Position numbers and translations under genes: made by a program. 64,000 bases of DNA, from NCBI GenBank assembly GCA_022565795.1, contig JAIUMA010000010.1:1-64000 (forward strand), written 5' to 3'. This document shows positions 45,859-54,309 of the stretch, piece by piece (positions within the stretch are counted from its first letter, which is position 1; every line of letters begins with the position of its first letter). The notes beneath the pieces were generated by a model that was not told where the DNA came from, made no database searches, and saw only the letters and a list, made by a program, of their open reading frames with translations. The stretch is from Balneolia bacterium (GTDB lineage: Bacteria > Bacteroidota > Rhodothermia > Balneolales > Cyclonatronaceae).

Positions 45859-48060
45859 ATGGCATCAACTTTACGCTATGCAGCCTCCGTGCTGACTTTG
45901 TTAATTTTCTTCAACGGCTGCGCTACTGCAGCTGCTACTAAAAACGCCACAAGCACATCTTCCGGCGACTCGTCTGACTTTGTCCGGACGTCCGATCTTA
46001 CGAAAATCAATCAGCTGGGTCAGCTTGCGATTTCGCCCGACGGGTCGAAGGCCGTGTATGTGCTTCAGACCACCGAGCGCAATAAGGATGATGACGGCTA
46101 TCGCTACATGAATCAACTCTGGATGGTGAATCTCGAGTCCGGTGATGCCCCCTACCAGCTTACCCGCCACGAGAGCGGCGCATCCCAGCCGGCCTGGCAT
46201 CCCGACAGCCAGCACATTGCCTTCACCAGAAGCGTGGACGGCACCTCTCAGATTTTTGTACTGAACACCACCGGCGGGGAAGCCCGTCAGTTTACCGACC
46301 AAAAGAACGGCGCCTCCTCACCCGCATGGAGCCCGGACGGTGACCGCATTCTGTTTGCATCATCCTATTCCCACAGCGATCTGCTGGGGATGGAAGATTT
46401 TAAAGACGGTCCGCAGTGGCCGCACGAAAAGCCGGGAATCGATCCGCTTCCGCTTAATCATGACGTTACACCGGATCCCGATGGCTCTATCGAAGAGGTT
46501 CGCGCGTGGCTGGCCAAAAATGAGGGCAACCGGAATCCGGCCGTTCTCAACCGAATCGATTTCCAGGGCGAGTTCAACCTCAATCCCGCCCGCAGCTACA
46601 CCCACTGGTACGTGATGGCCAACGAGCCCAAAGCAACTCCGGAAGCCATCACCCTGCACACCGGATTTTATTCCTTTTCAGGCGGCGCCTGGCTTCAGGA
46701 CGGCAGCGGCATCATCCTGTCGGGCAGCATGGACAACAGCATGCACCCCGACCGCAACGCGGAGCAGGATCTGTACCGCTTTAGTGCAAGCGACGGATCC
46801 TACGAGCAGATTGCATCTCGCGAGCACTATACCTACACCGGTCCGGTGGTTTCACCAAACGGCCGCTACGTAGCTTTTCGCGCATTTGATACCCGCGAGC
46901 GGGGCTACAATCAGGCCGAAATCGGCATCCTGGATCTGCAGAATGGTGATGTGCAGCATTTGGGAAGCAATCTGGACCGGAGCCTGGGCAACACAAGCTG
47001 GAGTCATGATAACCGCCACGTGTACGCCACGGCGCCAAAAAACGGCGGATTTCCGCTTTTCCGTTTTGATGTCCGCAATGGCTCCTACGAGCGCCTTACC
47101 GGTCATGAAACCGGCATCCGCGATTATGCCGTCAGCCGGAACGCGCTGCTGTTTGTGCAGACCGACTACCGCAATCCGTTCGAGCTTTACCGCGCCCGCA
47201 CCGATGCTTCGCGGGCCGAACGCATCAGCGATCACAACCACAGCTGGATAAGCGAACGCACCATTTCCGAGCCGATAAAATACTCCTATACCACCGACGA
47301 TAATTTCGAAGTTGAATACTGGGTGATGAAACCCGCCGGCTACACCGAAGGCGAAACCTACCCTACCCTGCTGCAGATCCACGGCGGACCCAGCGCGATG
47401 TGGGGCACGGGTGAAGCCTCCATGTGGCACGAATTTCAGCTGTTTGCAGCTCATGGCTTCGGCGTGGTCTTTTCCAATCCGCGCGGCTCCGGTGGCTATG
47501 GCTACGATTTCCAGAGCGGCAACCGAAGCGACTGGGGCACCTCGCCCATGAACGACGTGCTTGGCGCGCTTGACGCCGCTGCGGCCAACTACAGCTGGAT
47601 CGACGAGGATCAGCTTACCATTACGGGCGGCTCGTACGGCGGATATCTGGTGGCTTTCACCGTGGCCAAGGATCACCGCTTTAAAGCGGCGGCGGCCCAG
47701 CGCGGCGTATACGATTTACCGGCCTTTTTAGGTGAAGGAAACGCCTACCGCCTCGTGAACGATCAATTTGGCGGCTATCCGTGGGATGAAGACGTCCGGG
47801 AAAATATCCTGTTCAACTCCCCATTCACGCACGTGAATCTGATTGAAACGCCGCTGCTTATACTGCACGGCGACAACGACCTCCGCACCGGCGTGAGTCA
47901 GAGCGAGATGATGTACCGCGCCCTCAAATTACAGGAAAAGGAAGTAGAGTACATCCGCTATCCCGGAGCGGGTCACGATCTTTCCCGCACGGGTGATGTG
48001 CATCAGCGTAAGGACAGGCTCCTGCGGATGATTGAGTTTATGAAGCGATATGTAGATTAA
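45859..48060 (+). CDS. S9-family peptidase, lipoprotein
   Basis: The 733-residue protein is a prolyl-oligopeptidase-fold serine peptidase. A signal peptide with lipobox-like FFNGC indicates a lipoprotein. The N-terminal half is a TolB/WD-like propeller (LAISPDGSKAVYVLQ, PAWSPDGDRILFASS, PVVSPNGRYVAFRA). The C-terminal hydrolase domain has the nucleophile in TGGSYGGYLVAF (Ser592), an Asp in LHGDNDLRTG and a His in YPGAGHDL. The pattern is nearest to acylaminoacyl-peptidase / dipeptidyl-peptidase-V type enzymes, which release N-terminal dipeptides or acyl residues. It probably takes part in peptide use in the periplasm. Confidence 0.92.
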   Translation: MASTLRYAASVLTLLIFFNGCATAAATKNATSTSSGDSSDFVRTSDLTKINQLGQLAISPDGSKAVYVLQTTERNKDDDGYRYMNQLWMVNLESGDAPYQLTRHESGASQPAWHPDSQHIAFTRSVDGTSQIFVLNTTGGEARQFTDQKNGASSPAWSPDGDRILFASSYSHSDLLGMEDFKDGPQWPHEKPGIDPLPLNHDVTPDPDGSIEEVRAWLAKNEGNRNPAVLNRIDFQGEFNLNPARSYTHWYVMANEPKATPEAITLHTGFYSFSGGAWLQDGSGIILSGSMDNSMHPDRNAEQDLYRFSASDGSYEQIASREHYTYTGPVVSPNGRYVAFRAFDTRERGYNQAEIGILDLQNGDVQHLGSNLDRSLGNTSWSHDNRHVYATAPKNGGFPLFRFDVRNGSYERLTGHETGIRDYAVSRNALLFVQTDYRNPFELYRARTDASRAERISDHNHSWISERTISEPIKYSYTTDDNFEVEYWVMKPAGYTEGETYPTLLQIHGGPSAMWGTGEASMWHEFQLFAAHGFGVVFSNPRGSGGYGYDFQSGNRSDWGTSPMNDVLGALDAAAANYSWIDEDQLTITGGSYGGYLVAFTVAKDHRFKAAAAQRGVYDLPAFLGEGNAYRLVNDQFGGYPWDEDVRENILFNSPFTHVNLIETPLLILHGDNDLRTGVSQSEMMYRALKLQEKEVEYIRYPGAGHDLSRTGDVHQRKDRLLRMIEFMKRYVD

Positions 48061-48136
48061 AATTGTGAATTTTGAATGGTGAATGGTGAATTCTTTGCCG
48101 GGGAATTTCTAAATATCTGCCCCAATTTCATCTTAG

Positions 48137-48198
48137 GGGAAACACTAAATAGAAAGAATTGGTGGTTTTTACTTTTTTCGCGTTTTAGTGTTTAGCCC
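48137..48198. repeat. Nested inverted-repeat element (AAACACTAAA type), copy 2
   Basis: GGGAAACACTAAA (48137-48149) is identical to the left end of the element at 43973 and pairs with TTTAGTGTTT (48184-48193) and a following AGCCC. The interior differs from copy 1. It lies between the two S9 peptidase genes, next to short direct repeats GAATGGTGAATGGTGAAT. Confidence 0.7.
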
Positions 48199-48270
48199 TC
48201 ATTTATTATTGCTTATTGATAATTGCTTATTTTCCAACATAATCACATCAACGAACAAAAATACCGAACT

Positions 48271-50727
48271 ATGAATAAAATTCTTACCGTATTGATTGCA
48301 GCAGTTCTGCTGCCTTTTGCCGTGTCGGCTCAGTCGGGGGTGCAAAATCTGGAGTATCAGATGCCGCCCGAAGAGGTTGCCGCCATTGTGGATGCGCCCG
48401 CGACTCCGGGCGTAAGCCTGAGCCCTACCCGCGAATGGATGATGCTCACTGAGCGTGCGAGCCTTCCGGGAATAATCGATTTAGCCCAACCAGAGCTTCG
48501 TCTGGCTGGTATCCGAATCAACCCGGCTACTAATGGCCCAAGCAGATCAGCTTCCGCTATCGGTCTGCGTCTGGTAAATATGGAAAGTGGTCAGGAGTTT
48601 GAAGTTAGCGGTCTTCCGGAGGACGCCTCAATCAGCAACCTGAGCTGGTCGCCAAACGGCAACTATTTTGCTTTCGCTCATACCAAGCTTAGCGGAATCG
48701 AGCTTTGGCTTGGATCCGTATCTGACCGCAGCGTAGAAAAAGTTGACGGCGTACAAATTAATGATACTTATTATGGTGGAAGCATCAGCTGGCACCCGTC
48801 TTCTGACAAACTTTTCGTACGCACAGTACCTGCCAATCGCGGTGATGTACCCGTTGCCGATTTGGCTCCGCGAGGTCCTAACGTGCAGGAAAATATCGGA
48901 CGTGCCGCACCTGCCAGAACGTATCAGGACATGCTTGCCAGCTCGCATGATGAAGATCTTTTCGAGTATTACTTCACATCCCAAATTGCCGTTGTTACCC
49001 GTGCAGATCACAGCGTTCGTGAGATCGGGGAAGCGGGAATACTTCGTGGCGTTTCTCCATCACCTAACGGAGAATTCATAATGGTGGCCTTCACCGACCG
49101 GCCGTTCTCCTACACGGTACCGGCATCCCGTTTCCCGCTTCGTACCGAAATCTGGAACAACGACGGGCAGGTAGTTGAAACCGTTGCCGAAATTCCATTA
49201 CAGGATGAGATTCCAATTGGATTCAGCTCGACAACAACCGGTCCCAGAAGTATTACATGGCGTAATGATGCACCAGCCACCGTAGTGTGGGTGGAGGCTC
49301 AGGATGAAGGCGATCAGCGTGTTCAGGTCGATACACGAGATATCGTTTTCATGCAACCTGTTCCGTTCACAGGTGCTCCGAATGTATTGGCACGTCTGGA
49401 AAACCGCTACTCAGGAATTCGCTGGGGGCACGACGATCTGGCTTTGATTACAGAACGTTGGTATGATACCCGTAATGAACGTATGTGGCGTGTTTCACCA
49501 GAGAACATTCGCGGCAGCCAGACACTTGTCTGGGATCGCAGCTATGAAGACATTTACGCTGATCCGGGCTCTCCCGAAATGCGCACCAACGAAAGCGGCT
49601 ATTCCGTGCTCGTAACTGATGAAAGCGGCTTTGGAATTTACCTTACGGGTCAGGGCGCATCGGATGAAGGAAATCGCCCCTTCCTCGATCATTTTGATGT
49701 GAGAAGCGGCGAAAGCGAGCGCCTCTGGAGATCCGACTCTCCGTATTACGAGTTTGTAGTTACCCTGCTTGATAATGAGGCAGACCGCATCATCACCCGC
49801 AGAGAATCCGTAACGGAACCTCCGAACTACTTCCTGCGCAGCATGAGTGCCGGGAGCGAAGTAGCCATCACCCGTTTTGAACACCCGAACCCGGATCTCC
49901 GTGATGTGTATCGTGAAGTTGTGAGCTACGAGCGCGAAGATGGCGTTCCTCTCACCGGTACGCTGCTGCTGCCACCGGGCTACGATAAAGACCGCGACGG
50001 ACGTCTGCCGCTTGTGGTTTGGGCCTATCCGCGCGAATTCAGAAGCGCTGATGCAGCCGGACAGCGCTCCGACTCGCCCTACCGTTTCAACAACATAGGA
50101 TACTGGGGGCCACAGTGGCTCATCACACAGGGTTATGCCGTGCTGGATGCAGCTACCATGCCAATCGTGGGTGAAGGCGACAAAGAGCCAAACGACACCT
50201 TCATAGAGCAGCTGATTATGAACAGCGAAGCTGCCATCAATGCAGTAGCCGATATTGGCATAGCCGATCCGGAACGTACAGCAATAGGTGGCCACAGCTA
50301 CGGAGCATTTATGGTGGCTCACATTCTGGGCAACTCAGATCTATTCCGTGCAGGTATAGCTCGTTCAGGAGCATACAACCGCAGCCTTACCCCTTTCGGA
50401 TTTCAGCGCGAGCAGCGCACAATCTGGGATGATACCGACCTGTACATCACGATGTCGCCTTTCTTCAACGCGCATAATATCAACAATCCGATTCTGATTA
50501 TTCATGGTGAAGAGGATAATAACTCTGGTACCTTCCCCATGCAGAGCGAACGCTTGTATCAGGCGCTTCAAGGGCTTGGCGGGACAGCTCGTCTTGTGAT
50601 GCTGCCGCATGAAAGCCACGGCTATCGCGCTCGTGAATCTGTGATGCACATGCTTTGGGAAACGCTCACCTGGCTCGATACATACGTAAAACACGCTGAG
50701 GCACAAACTGCAGCATCCGGTATGTGA
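48271..50727 (+). CDS. S9-family prolyl oligopeptidase-type peptidase
   Basis: The 818-residue protein begins at the ATG at 48271, which opens a clean signal peptide (MNKILTVLIAAVLLPFAVSAQ); a longer in-frame start 16 codons upstream would spoil it. A propeller domain (LSWSPNGNYFAFAH, SWHPSSDKLFVRT, GVSPSPNGEFIMVAF) precedes the hydrolase domain, with nucleophile motif GGHSYGAFMVAH (Ser near 675), Asp region IHGEEDNNSG and His in PHESHGY. The GHSYGAF form, rather than GxSYGG, resembles the S9D glutamyl-endopeptidase-like branch. It differs from the S9 gene just upstream, so the two are not a recent duplication. Confidence 0.9.
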   Translation: MNKILTVLIAAVLLPFAVSAQSGVQNLEYQMPPEEVAAIVDAPATPGVSLSPTREWMMLTERASLPGIIDLAQPELRLAGIRINPATNGPSRSASAIGLRLVNMESGQEFEVSGLPEDASISNLSWSPNGNYFAFAHTKLSGIELWLGSVSDRSVEKVDGVQINDTYYGGSISWHPSSDKLFVRTVPANRGDVPVADLAPRGPNVQENIGRAAPARTYQDMLASSHDEDLFEYYFTSQIAVVTRADHSVREIGEAGILRGVSPSPNGEFIMVAFTDRPFSYTVPASRFPLRTEIWNNDGQVVETVAEIPLQDEIPIGFSSTTTGPRSITWRNDAPATVVWVEAQDEGDQRVQVDTRDIVFMQPVPFTGAPNVLARLENRYSGIRWGHDDLALITERWYDTRNERMWRVSPENIRGSQTLVWDRSYEDIYADPGSPEMRTNESGYSVLVTDESGFGIYLTGQGASDEGNRPFLDHFDVRSGESERLWRSDSPYYEFVVTLLDNEADRIITRRESVTEPPNYFLRSMSAGSEVAITRFEHPNPDLRDVYREVVSYEREDGVPLTGTLLLPPGYDKDRDGRLPLVVWAYPREFRSADAAGQRSDSPYRFNNIGYWGPQWLITQGYAVLDAATMPIVGEGDKEPNDTFIEQLIMNSEAAINAVADIGIADPERTAIGGHSYGAFMVAHILGNSDLFRAGIARSGAYNRSLTPFGFQREQRTIWDDTDLYITMSPFFNAHNINNPILIIHGEEDNNSGTFPMQSERLYQALQGLGGTARLVMLPHESHGYRARESVMHMLWETLTWLDTYVKHAEAQTAASGM

Positions 50728-50752
50728 TCTGCAGCTGAGCCTTATTCGCCAC

Positions 50753-50796
50753 TAAAAAAAGCTGACCTTATCATAAGATGGGGTCAGCTTTTTTAT
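50753..50796. terminator. Bidirectional terminator after the S9 peptidase
   Basis: AAAAAAGCTGACC and GGTCAGCTTTTTT pair around a loop of about 14 bases. A-run and T-run flank the stem, so it can stop both convergent transcripts. Confidence 0.88.
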
Positions 50797-50913
50797 TTTC
50801 AGACGCGCTGGTATTTGATGGATGTCGCTACCATCTGGCTTAATAAGCTATGAGATTATCTAATAAGGAATCGACATCAACTCATCCTTCACAATCACTT
50901 TTGTATGATGATG

Positions 50914-51339
50914 CTACATGGAGCCCAGGCGGAAAATAACGGGCTGAATAAGCTCTCCATAGACTGGTTCTCCGTTTAGAATCCCCGGATTATACTCAAC
51001 TTGATAAAAAGCCGTTTTGGCCGCTTTATCTAGCGCATCATTACCCGAACTCCGCTCGATGCCCATCCAACGAATTTCGCCCGCAGGGTCAACCACTACT
51101 TTTACCAATACGCGTCCTTCAATTCCGCTGCGCCTTGCCTGGTCCGGATAGCGCAAGTTTGCATACATAGCCATTAACCCGCCTATCATTTCGGGGCCAC
51201 TGTCTAAATCTGCAGATGTATAAACGACGAGGTCATCAGGAAGGGGTTCAAAAAACAACTCTGGTGTTTGGGAAGTTGATGAGCAGCCTGCTAGAATAAG
51301 CAAGACTAAAAGAGCCGTTCCGATGGTACTTGTGCGCAT
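50914..51339 (-). CDS. TonB C-terminal-domain lipoprotein
   Basis: About 141 residues from the ATG at 51339 (MRTSTIG), which places a lipobox LILAGC correctly; a start ten codons upstream is less likely. The mature part has the TonB C-terminal pattern YPDQARRSGIEGRVLVKVVVDPAGEIRWMGIERSSGNDALDKAAKTAF. There is no N-terminal transmembrane anchor and no proline-rich linker, so it is not a classical TonB but a lipoprotein with a TonB-type domain. It is the last gene of the minus-strand block that contains the glycosyltransferase. Its role is unknown. Confidence 0.82.
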   Translation of the reverse strand: MRTSTIGTALLVLLILAGCSSTSQTPELFFEPLPDDLVVYTSADLDSGPEMIGGLMAMYANLRYPDQARRSGIEGRVLVKVVVDPAGEIRWMGIERSSGNDALDKAAKTAFYQVEYNPGILNGEPVYGELIQPVIFRLGSM

Positions 51340-51404
51340 AAAAAGATTGGTTATGTGGGTGTTGGCCACCTAATATAATCAATACTTTCAGAAGATAGGA
51401 TTGC

Positions 51405-52820
51405 TCAGGCAGCTTTTTCCTTAGCGATGCCTTCACGCTTCATTTCACCCCACTCCTTATCTCCCTTGAGGTAGGCAATAATTCCCCGTAGTCGCCACCA
51501 CACGTGTAGCTGACGATATCCGAGATTTTCAAGCAGTGCGTAGAGTGCCAGCTTCAAAACATCTCGTCCTTTGGAGTAACGACGCACCGTCAACTCTTCC
51601 AGAAGCACGGCGCTTAGCGAAAGAATCATTCCAAGCACAACAGCAACAAAGAAAAAGACGAGCGCAAAAGTTGTGTTCACAATGCCAAACATCCACGAAA
51701 CAATTACCAGGATATAGCCGCTAAGCTCAATAATCGGTGCAAGCAACTCGCCCACAATGAAAAACGGCATCGCGACTGTTCCAAGTTTGCCATACTTTGG
51801 ATTAAGCGTCATATGCTTGTATCGCCACAGTGAATCGGCCAAGCCACGCTGCCAGCGATTTCTCTGTCGGGCGAGGGTTTTGTAGTCTTCAGGCACTTCC
51901 GTCCAGCATACCGGATCGGAGATAAATCGTATCTTGTAAGGAATATTCTCTTTGATGTAATGGTCATGAAGCCGCAGTACGAGCTCCATGTCTTCACCTA
52001 CTGTGTCGTGTACATAGCCACCTACACGAATTACCGCACGGCGGTCGAATACGCCAAAAGCTCCGGAGATAATCAGAAGTGCGTTCAGGTAATCCCATCC
52101 TACACGGCCGAAAAGAAACGCCCTCAGATATTCCACGGCCTGAATTCTTCCGAAATATGATTTCGGAAGTCCCACTTCAGCTAGCTGCCTGTTTTTGAAG
52201 GTACAGCCATTGGCCACTCGAACTACTCCACCTACCGCGATGGTATTTTCATCCTCCATGAAAACACGAAGCATCTTCAGAATCACATCCGTTTCCAGAA
52301 CCGAGTCGGCATCTACGGAACAGATGAGTTCATTCTTTGCCATATTAATTCCCGCATTCAGGGCATCAGCCTTCCCGCCGTTTTCTTTATCAACAACAAG
52401 AAGCTTCGGATAACGCTCTGACGAGAAAACGGCCTTAATGGGCTTATTTTCGACAAATTTCGGCCTGTGGCGATCATCGGGAACAAGTTTGAAGTAATCG
52501 ATCAGGCGCTGTAAAGTTTCATCCTTACTGCCATCATTCACTACGATTACTTCGAAATTTGCGTATTTAAGGTTCAGCAGCGAATTAACAGAATTGATTA
52601 CCGACTCTTCTTCATTATATGCAGGGGCTATAATACTAACCGGCTTATAAAGTTTCGTCGAGTAAACGCCGGTCATCTGGAAAATCCGATCGATATTCCG
52701 ATACCTGCGAATATGGAAAAACGAGGAAATAACCAGAAACAAATACATTCCATTAATCAACACGAAGTAAATTATTACAAGGATGTTGATAATGACAATA
52801 ATGCTAATAAAGACCGACAT
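51405..52820 (-). CDS. Membrane-bound processive family-2 glycosyltransferase
   Basis: The 471-residue protein has an N-terminal membrane segment (about 1-35), a cytosolic GT-A domain and several C-terminal helices (about 346-435). The GT2 motifs are present: NDGS (95-98), DAD (170-172), GED (275-277) and RQRNRW (318-323), matching the D, D, D, Q(Q/R)xRW series of processive synthases such as cellulose, hyaluronan or poly-N-acetylglucosamine synthase. No PilZ domain is visible, so cyclic-di-GMP control by that route is unlikely. The start overlaps the HEAT-protein gene by 17 bases. The product is probably a beta-linked polysaccharide extruded through the membrane; the sugar is unknown. Confidence 0.9.
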   Translation of the reverse strand: MSVFISIIVIINILVIIYFVLINGMYLFLVISSFFHIRRYRNIDRIFQMTGVYSTKLYKPVSIIAPAYNEEESVINSVNSLLNLKYANFEVIVVNDGSKDETLQRLIDYFKLVPDDRHRPKFVENKPIKAVFSSERYPKLLVVDKENGGKADALNAGINMAKNELICSVDADSVLETDVILKMLRVFMEDENTIAVGGVVRVANGCTFKNRQLAEVGLPKSYFGRIQAVEYLRAFLFGRVGWDYLNALLIISGAFGVFDRRAVIRVGGYVHDTVGEDMELVLRLHDHYIKENIPYKIRFISDPVCWTEVPEDYKTLARQRNRWQRGLADSLWRYKHMTLNPKYGKLGTVAMPFFIVGELLAPIIELSGYILVIVSWMFGIVNTTFALVFFFVAVVLGMILSLSAVLLEELTVRRYSKGRDVLKLALYALLENLGYRQLHVWWRLRGIIAYLKGDKEWGEMKREGIAKEKAA

Positions 52821-53916
52821 CAGCTGCTCCGCTTCGTTTGATTTCTACCCATTCGTTTTTTAACTCATCCGAAAAAGCTTGTACTATTTTATCTGCATCG
52901 GAGGATTTACACAGAGCTTTTTGTGCAAATATTCTTACTTCAAGATCTGAATCCTGGCTAAGTATCTCTAAAATATGCTCCAGCCCTGGTTCATACTGAT
53001 TCAGCGCCCATTTCGCTACAGCCAAACGGACCAGGGTATTGGGTGATTTCCATAGCTCATTAGCCATGATGTATTTTTTTGCTCCCGGGTCGTTCAGCTC
53101 ATTCAAAACCTCAATAAGAGTAGCTCGGTAAACCCCCTGGTTATCCTGCGGGTGGCCGGTATTTAAAGATTCTAAAAGAATATCTCTCAGCTGAAAATAA
53201 CCGAGCTCCGGAATAATTCTGATTAGCGATGCAGCCGTATTTACCGGAATCCTGGGGTTTTGAATACATATTCCCAGTATGGCGGCCGCTGTATTGCTGT
53301 TCTCGTGTTTACCACAATACTTAAAGACAATATCGTTTACCGCCATTGAGGCATTTTGGCTGCGCTCAAGAAAGGTTTTGAACGCCTCATCTCGGGTTTT
53401 CTCATTAGGAGAATTAATAAGCGCCAGTGTTGAAGAATAGTTCAGAACATTATAAGGGTGCTTCTGCAGCTCTTTTAGCTTATCCAGAATTGAGGCGTTG
53501 GCAATATTTTTCTGAGCAAAATACCGGCAGGCCTGCGCTACATCCGTTGGCTGGTTTGAATCCAGGCGGCTTGCAAAATATCTGTGAAACTTCTGGATCC
53601 CAAGCAGCTGACGCAGCTTTTCTCTTTCTTCACCCCTCATGTTATCAATGAGAAGGTTCAGCGTACGGAATGCCGTTACAACGTGCTGAGCAGTAACCAA
53701 ACTGTTTGAGAACTCATTTTCCGAAAGTTTACCGTCCAGGTACTCGTATATAAGAGGCTGCACTTCCTGCTCAGCAATATTATATCTCTTTTTGTCGCGA
53801 TTTAGCTTTACGCGGTGCAGACTAGTGTAAAGAATCAAAATAATGAACAGCACTATTAAGACTGCAAGAATAACAGTCATTACCGTAGCAGCTATGGAAT
53901 CGTTTGGAATCAGCAT
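52804..53916 (-). CDS. Membrane-anchored HEAT-repeat protein
   Basis: The 370-residue protein has one N-terminal transmembrane helix (about 9-31) and then a cytoplasmic all-helical solenoid with HEAT-like repeats (RYFAQKNIANASILDKLKEL, ... GDPQDNQ-type helices, ... NTLVRLAVAKWALNQYEPGLEHILEIL, SDLEVRIFAQKALCKSS). HEAT repeats are protein-binding scaffolds. The gene starts at the base after the response-regulator stop and overlaps the glycosyltransferase gene, so all are translationally coupled. A role as adaptor between the phosphorylated regulator and the synthase is inferred from this position. Confidence 0.8.
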   Translation of the reverse strand: MLIPNDSIAATVMTVILAVLIVLFIILILYTSLHRVKLNRDKKRYNIAEQEVQPLIYEYLDGKLSENEFSNSLVTAQHVVTAFRTLNLLIDNMRGEEREKLRQLLGIQKFHRYFASRLDSNQPTDVAQACRYFAQKNIANASILDKLKELQKHPYNVLNYSSTLALINSPNEKTRDEAFKTFLERSQNASMAVNDIVFKYCGKHENSNTAAAILGICIQNPRIPVNTAASLIRIIPELGYFQLRDILLESLNTGHPQDNQGVYRATLIEVLNELNDPGAKKYIMANELWKSPNTLVRLAVAKWALNQYEPGLEHILEILSQDSDLEVRIFAQKALCKSSDADKIVQAFSDELKNEWVEIKRSGAADVGLY

Positions 53917-54294
53917 TTATGACTCCGTTATATCTAACGCCCGCTCAATTCGCATCAGCAGGCTATCCATATTGAAGGGCTTCTGAAGGTAGTCGTGAAT
54001 TCCCAGATCAAATAAAGCTTTAACCTCGTCAGTAACCTCTTTTCCGGAAAGAACTAATATTTTGCCCATGTCCATGAGCTTCTCTTCACGAATTCGCTCA
54101 GCTACCTCACGGCCGTCCAGGCCGGGCATCATCATATCGAGAATAAGCAAATCCGGCTTTTCTTTTCGCACCAGATCGAGCCCGTCGAACCCGTTATCTA
54201 CGTGCTTCACCTCATATCCTTGCTTCGAGAGCTTGAATCCGATGAAACGCGCTACGTAAGTATCGTCATCGATTAATAGTATTGTCTTACCCAT
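53917..54294 (-). CDS. Single-domain response regulator (CheY-like)
   Basis: The 125-residue protein is only a receiver domain. Acidic pocket residues are Asp9-Asp11, the phosphoacceptor is Asp53 (ILDMMMPG), the switch Ser is in LVLSGKE (Ser83) and the conserved Lys is Lys105 (LQKPF). There is no output domain, so it must act by protein-protein contact. It lies between the histidine kinase and the HEAT protein, with zero spacing to the latter. Confidence 0.95.
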   Translation of the reverse strand: MGKTILLIDDDTYVARFIGFKLSKQGYEVKHVDNGFDGLDLVRKEKPDLLILDMMMPGLDGREVAERIREEKLMDMGKILVLSGKEVTDEVKALFDLGIHDYLQKPFNMDSLLMRIERALDITES

Positions 54295-54309
54295 AGGTAA
54301 TCAAGTGAG

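Noticed and set aside
46852-47676. Long minus-strand open frame of 274 codons inside the S9 peptidase
   Set aside because: It is antisense to a peptidase with intact motifs, has no recognisable domain and arises from codon bias; the same holds for the frames at 49495-50322 and 5590-6222.
45859-50727. Tandem duplication of S9 peptidases
   Set aside because: The two proteins differ in nucleophile context (GGSYGG versus GHSYGAF), length and export signal, so they are separate subfamilies.
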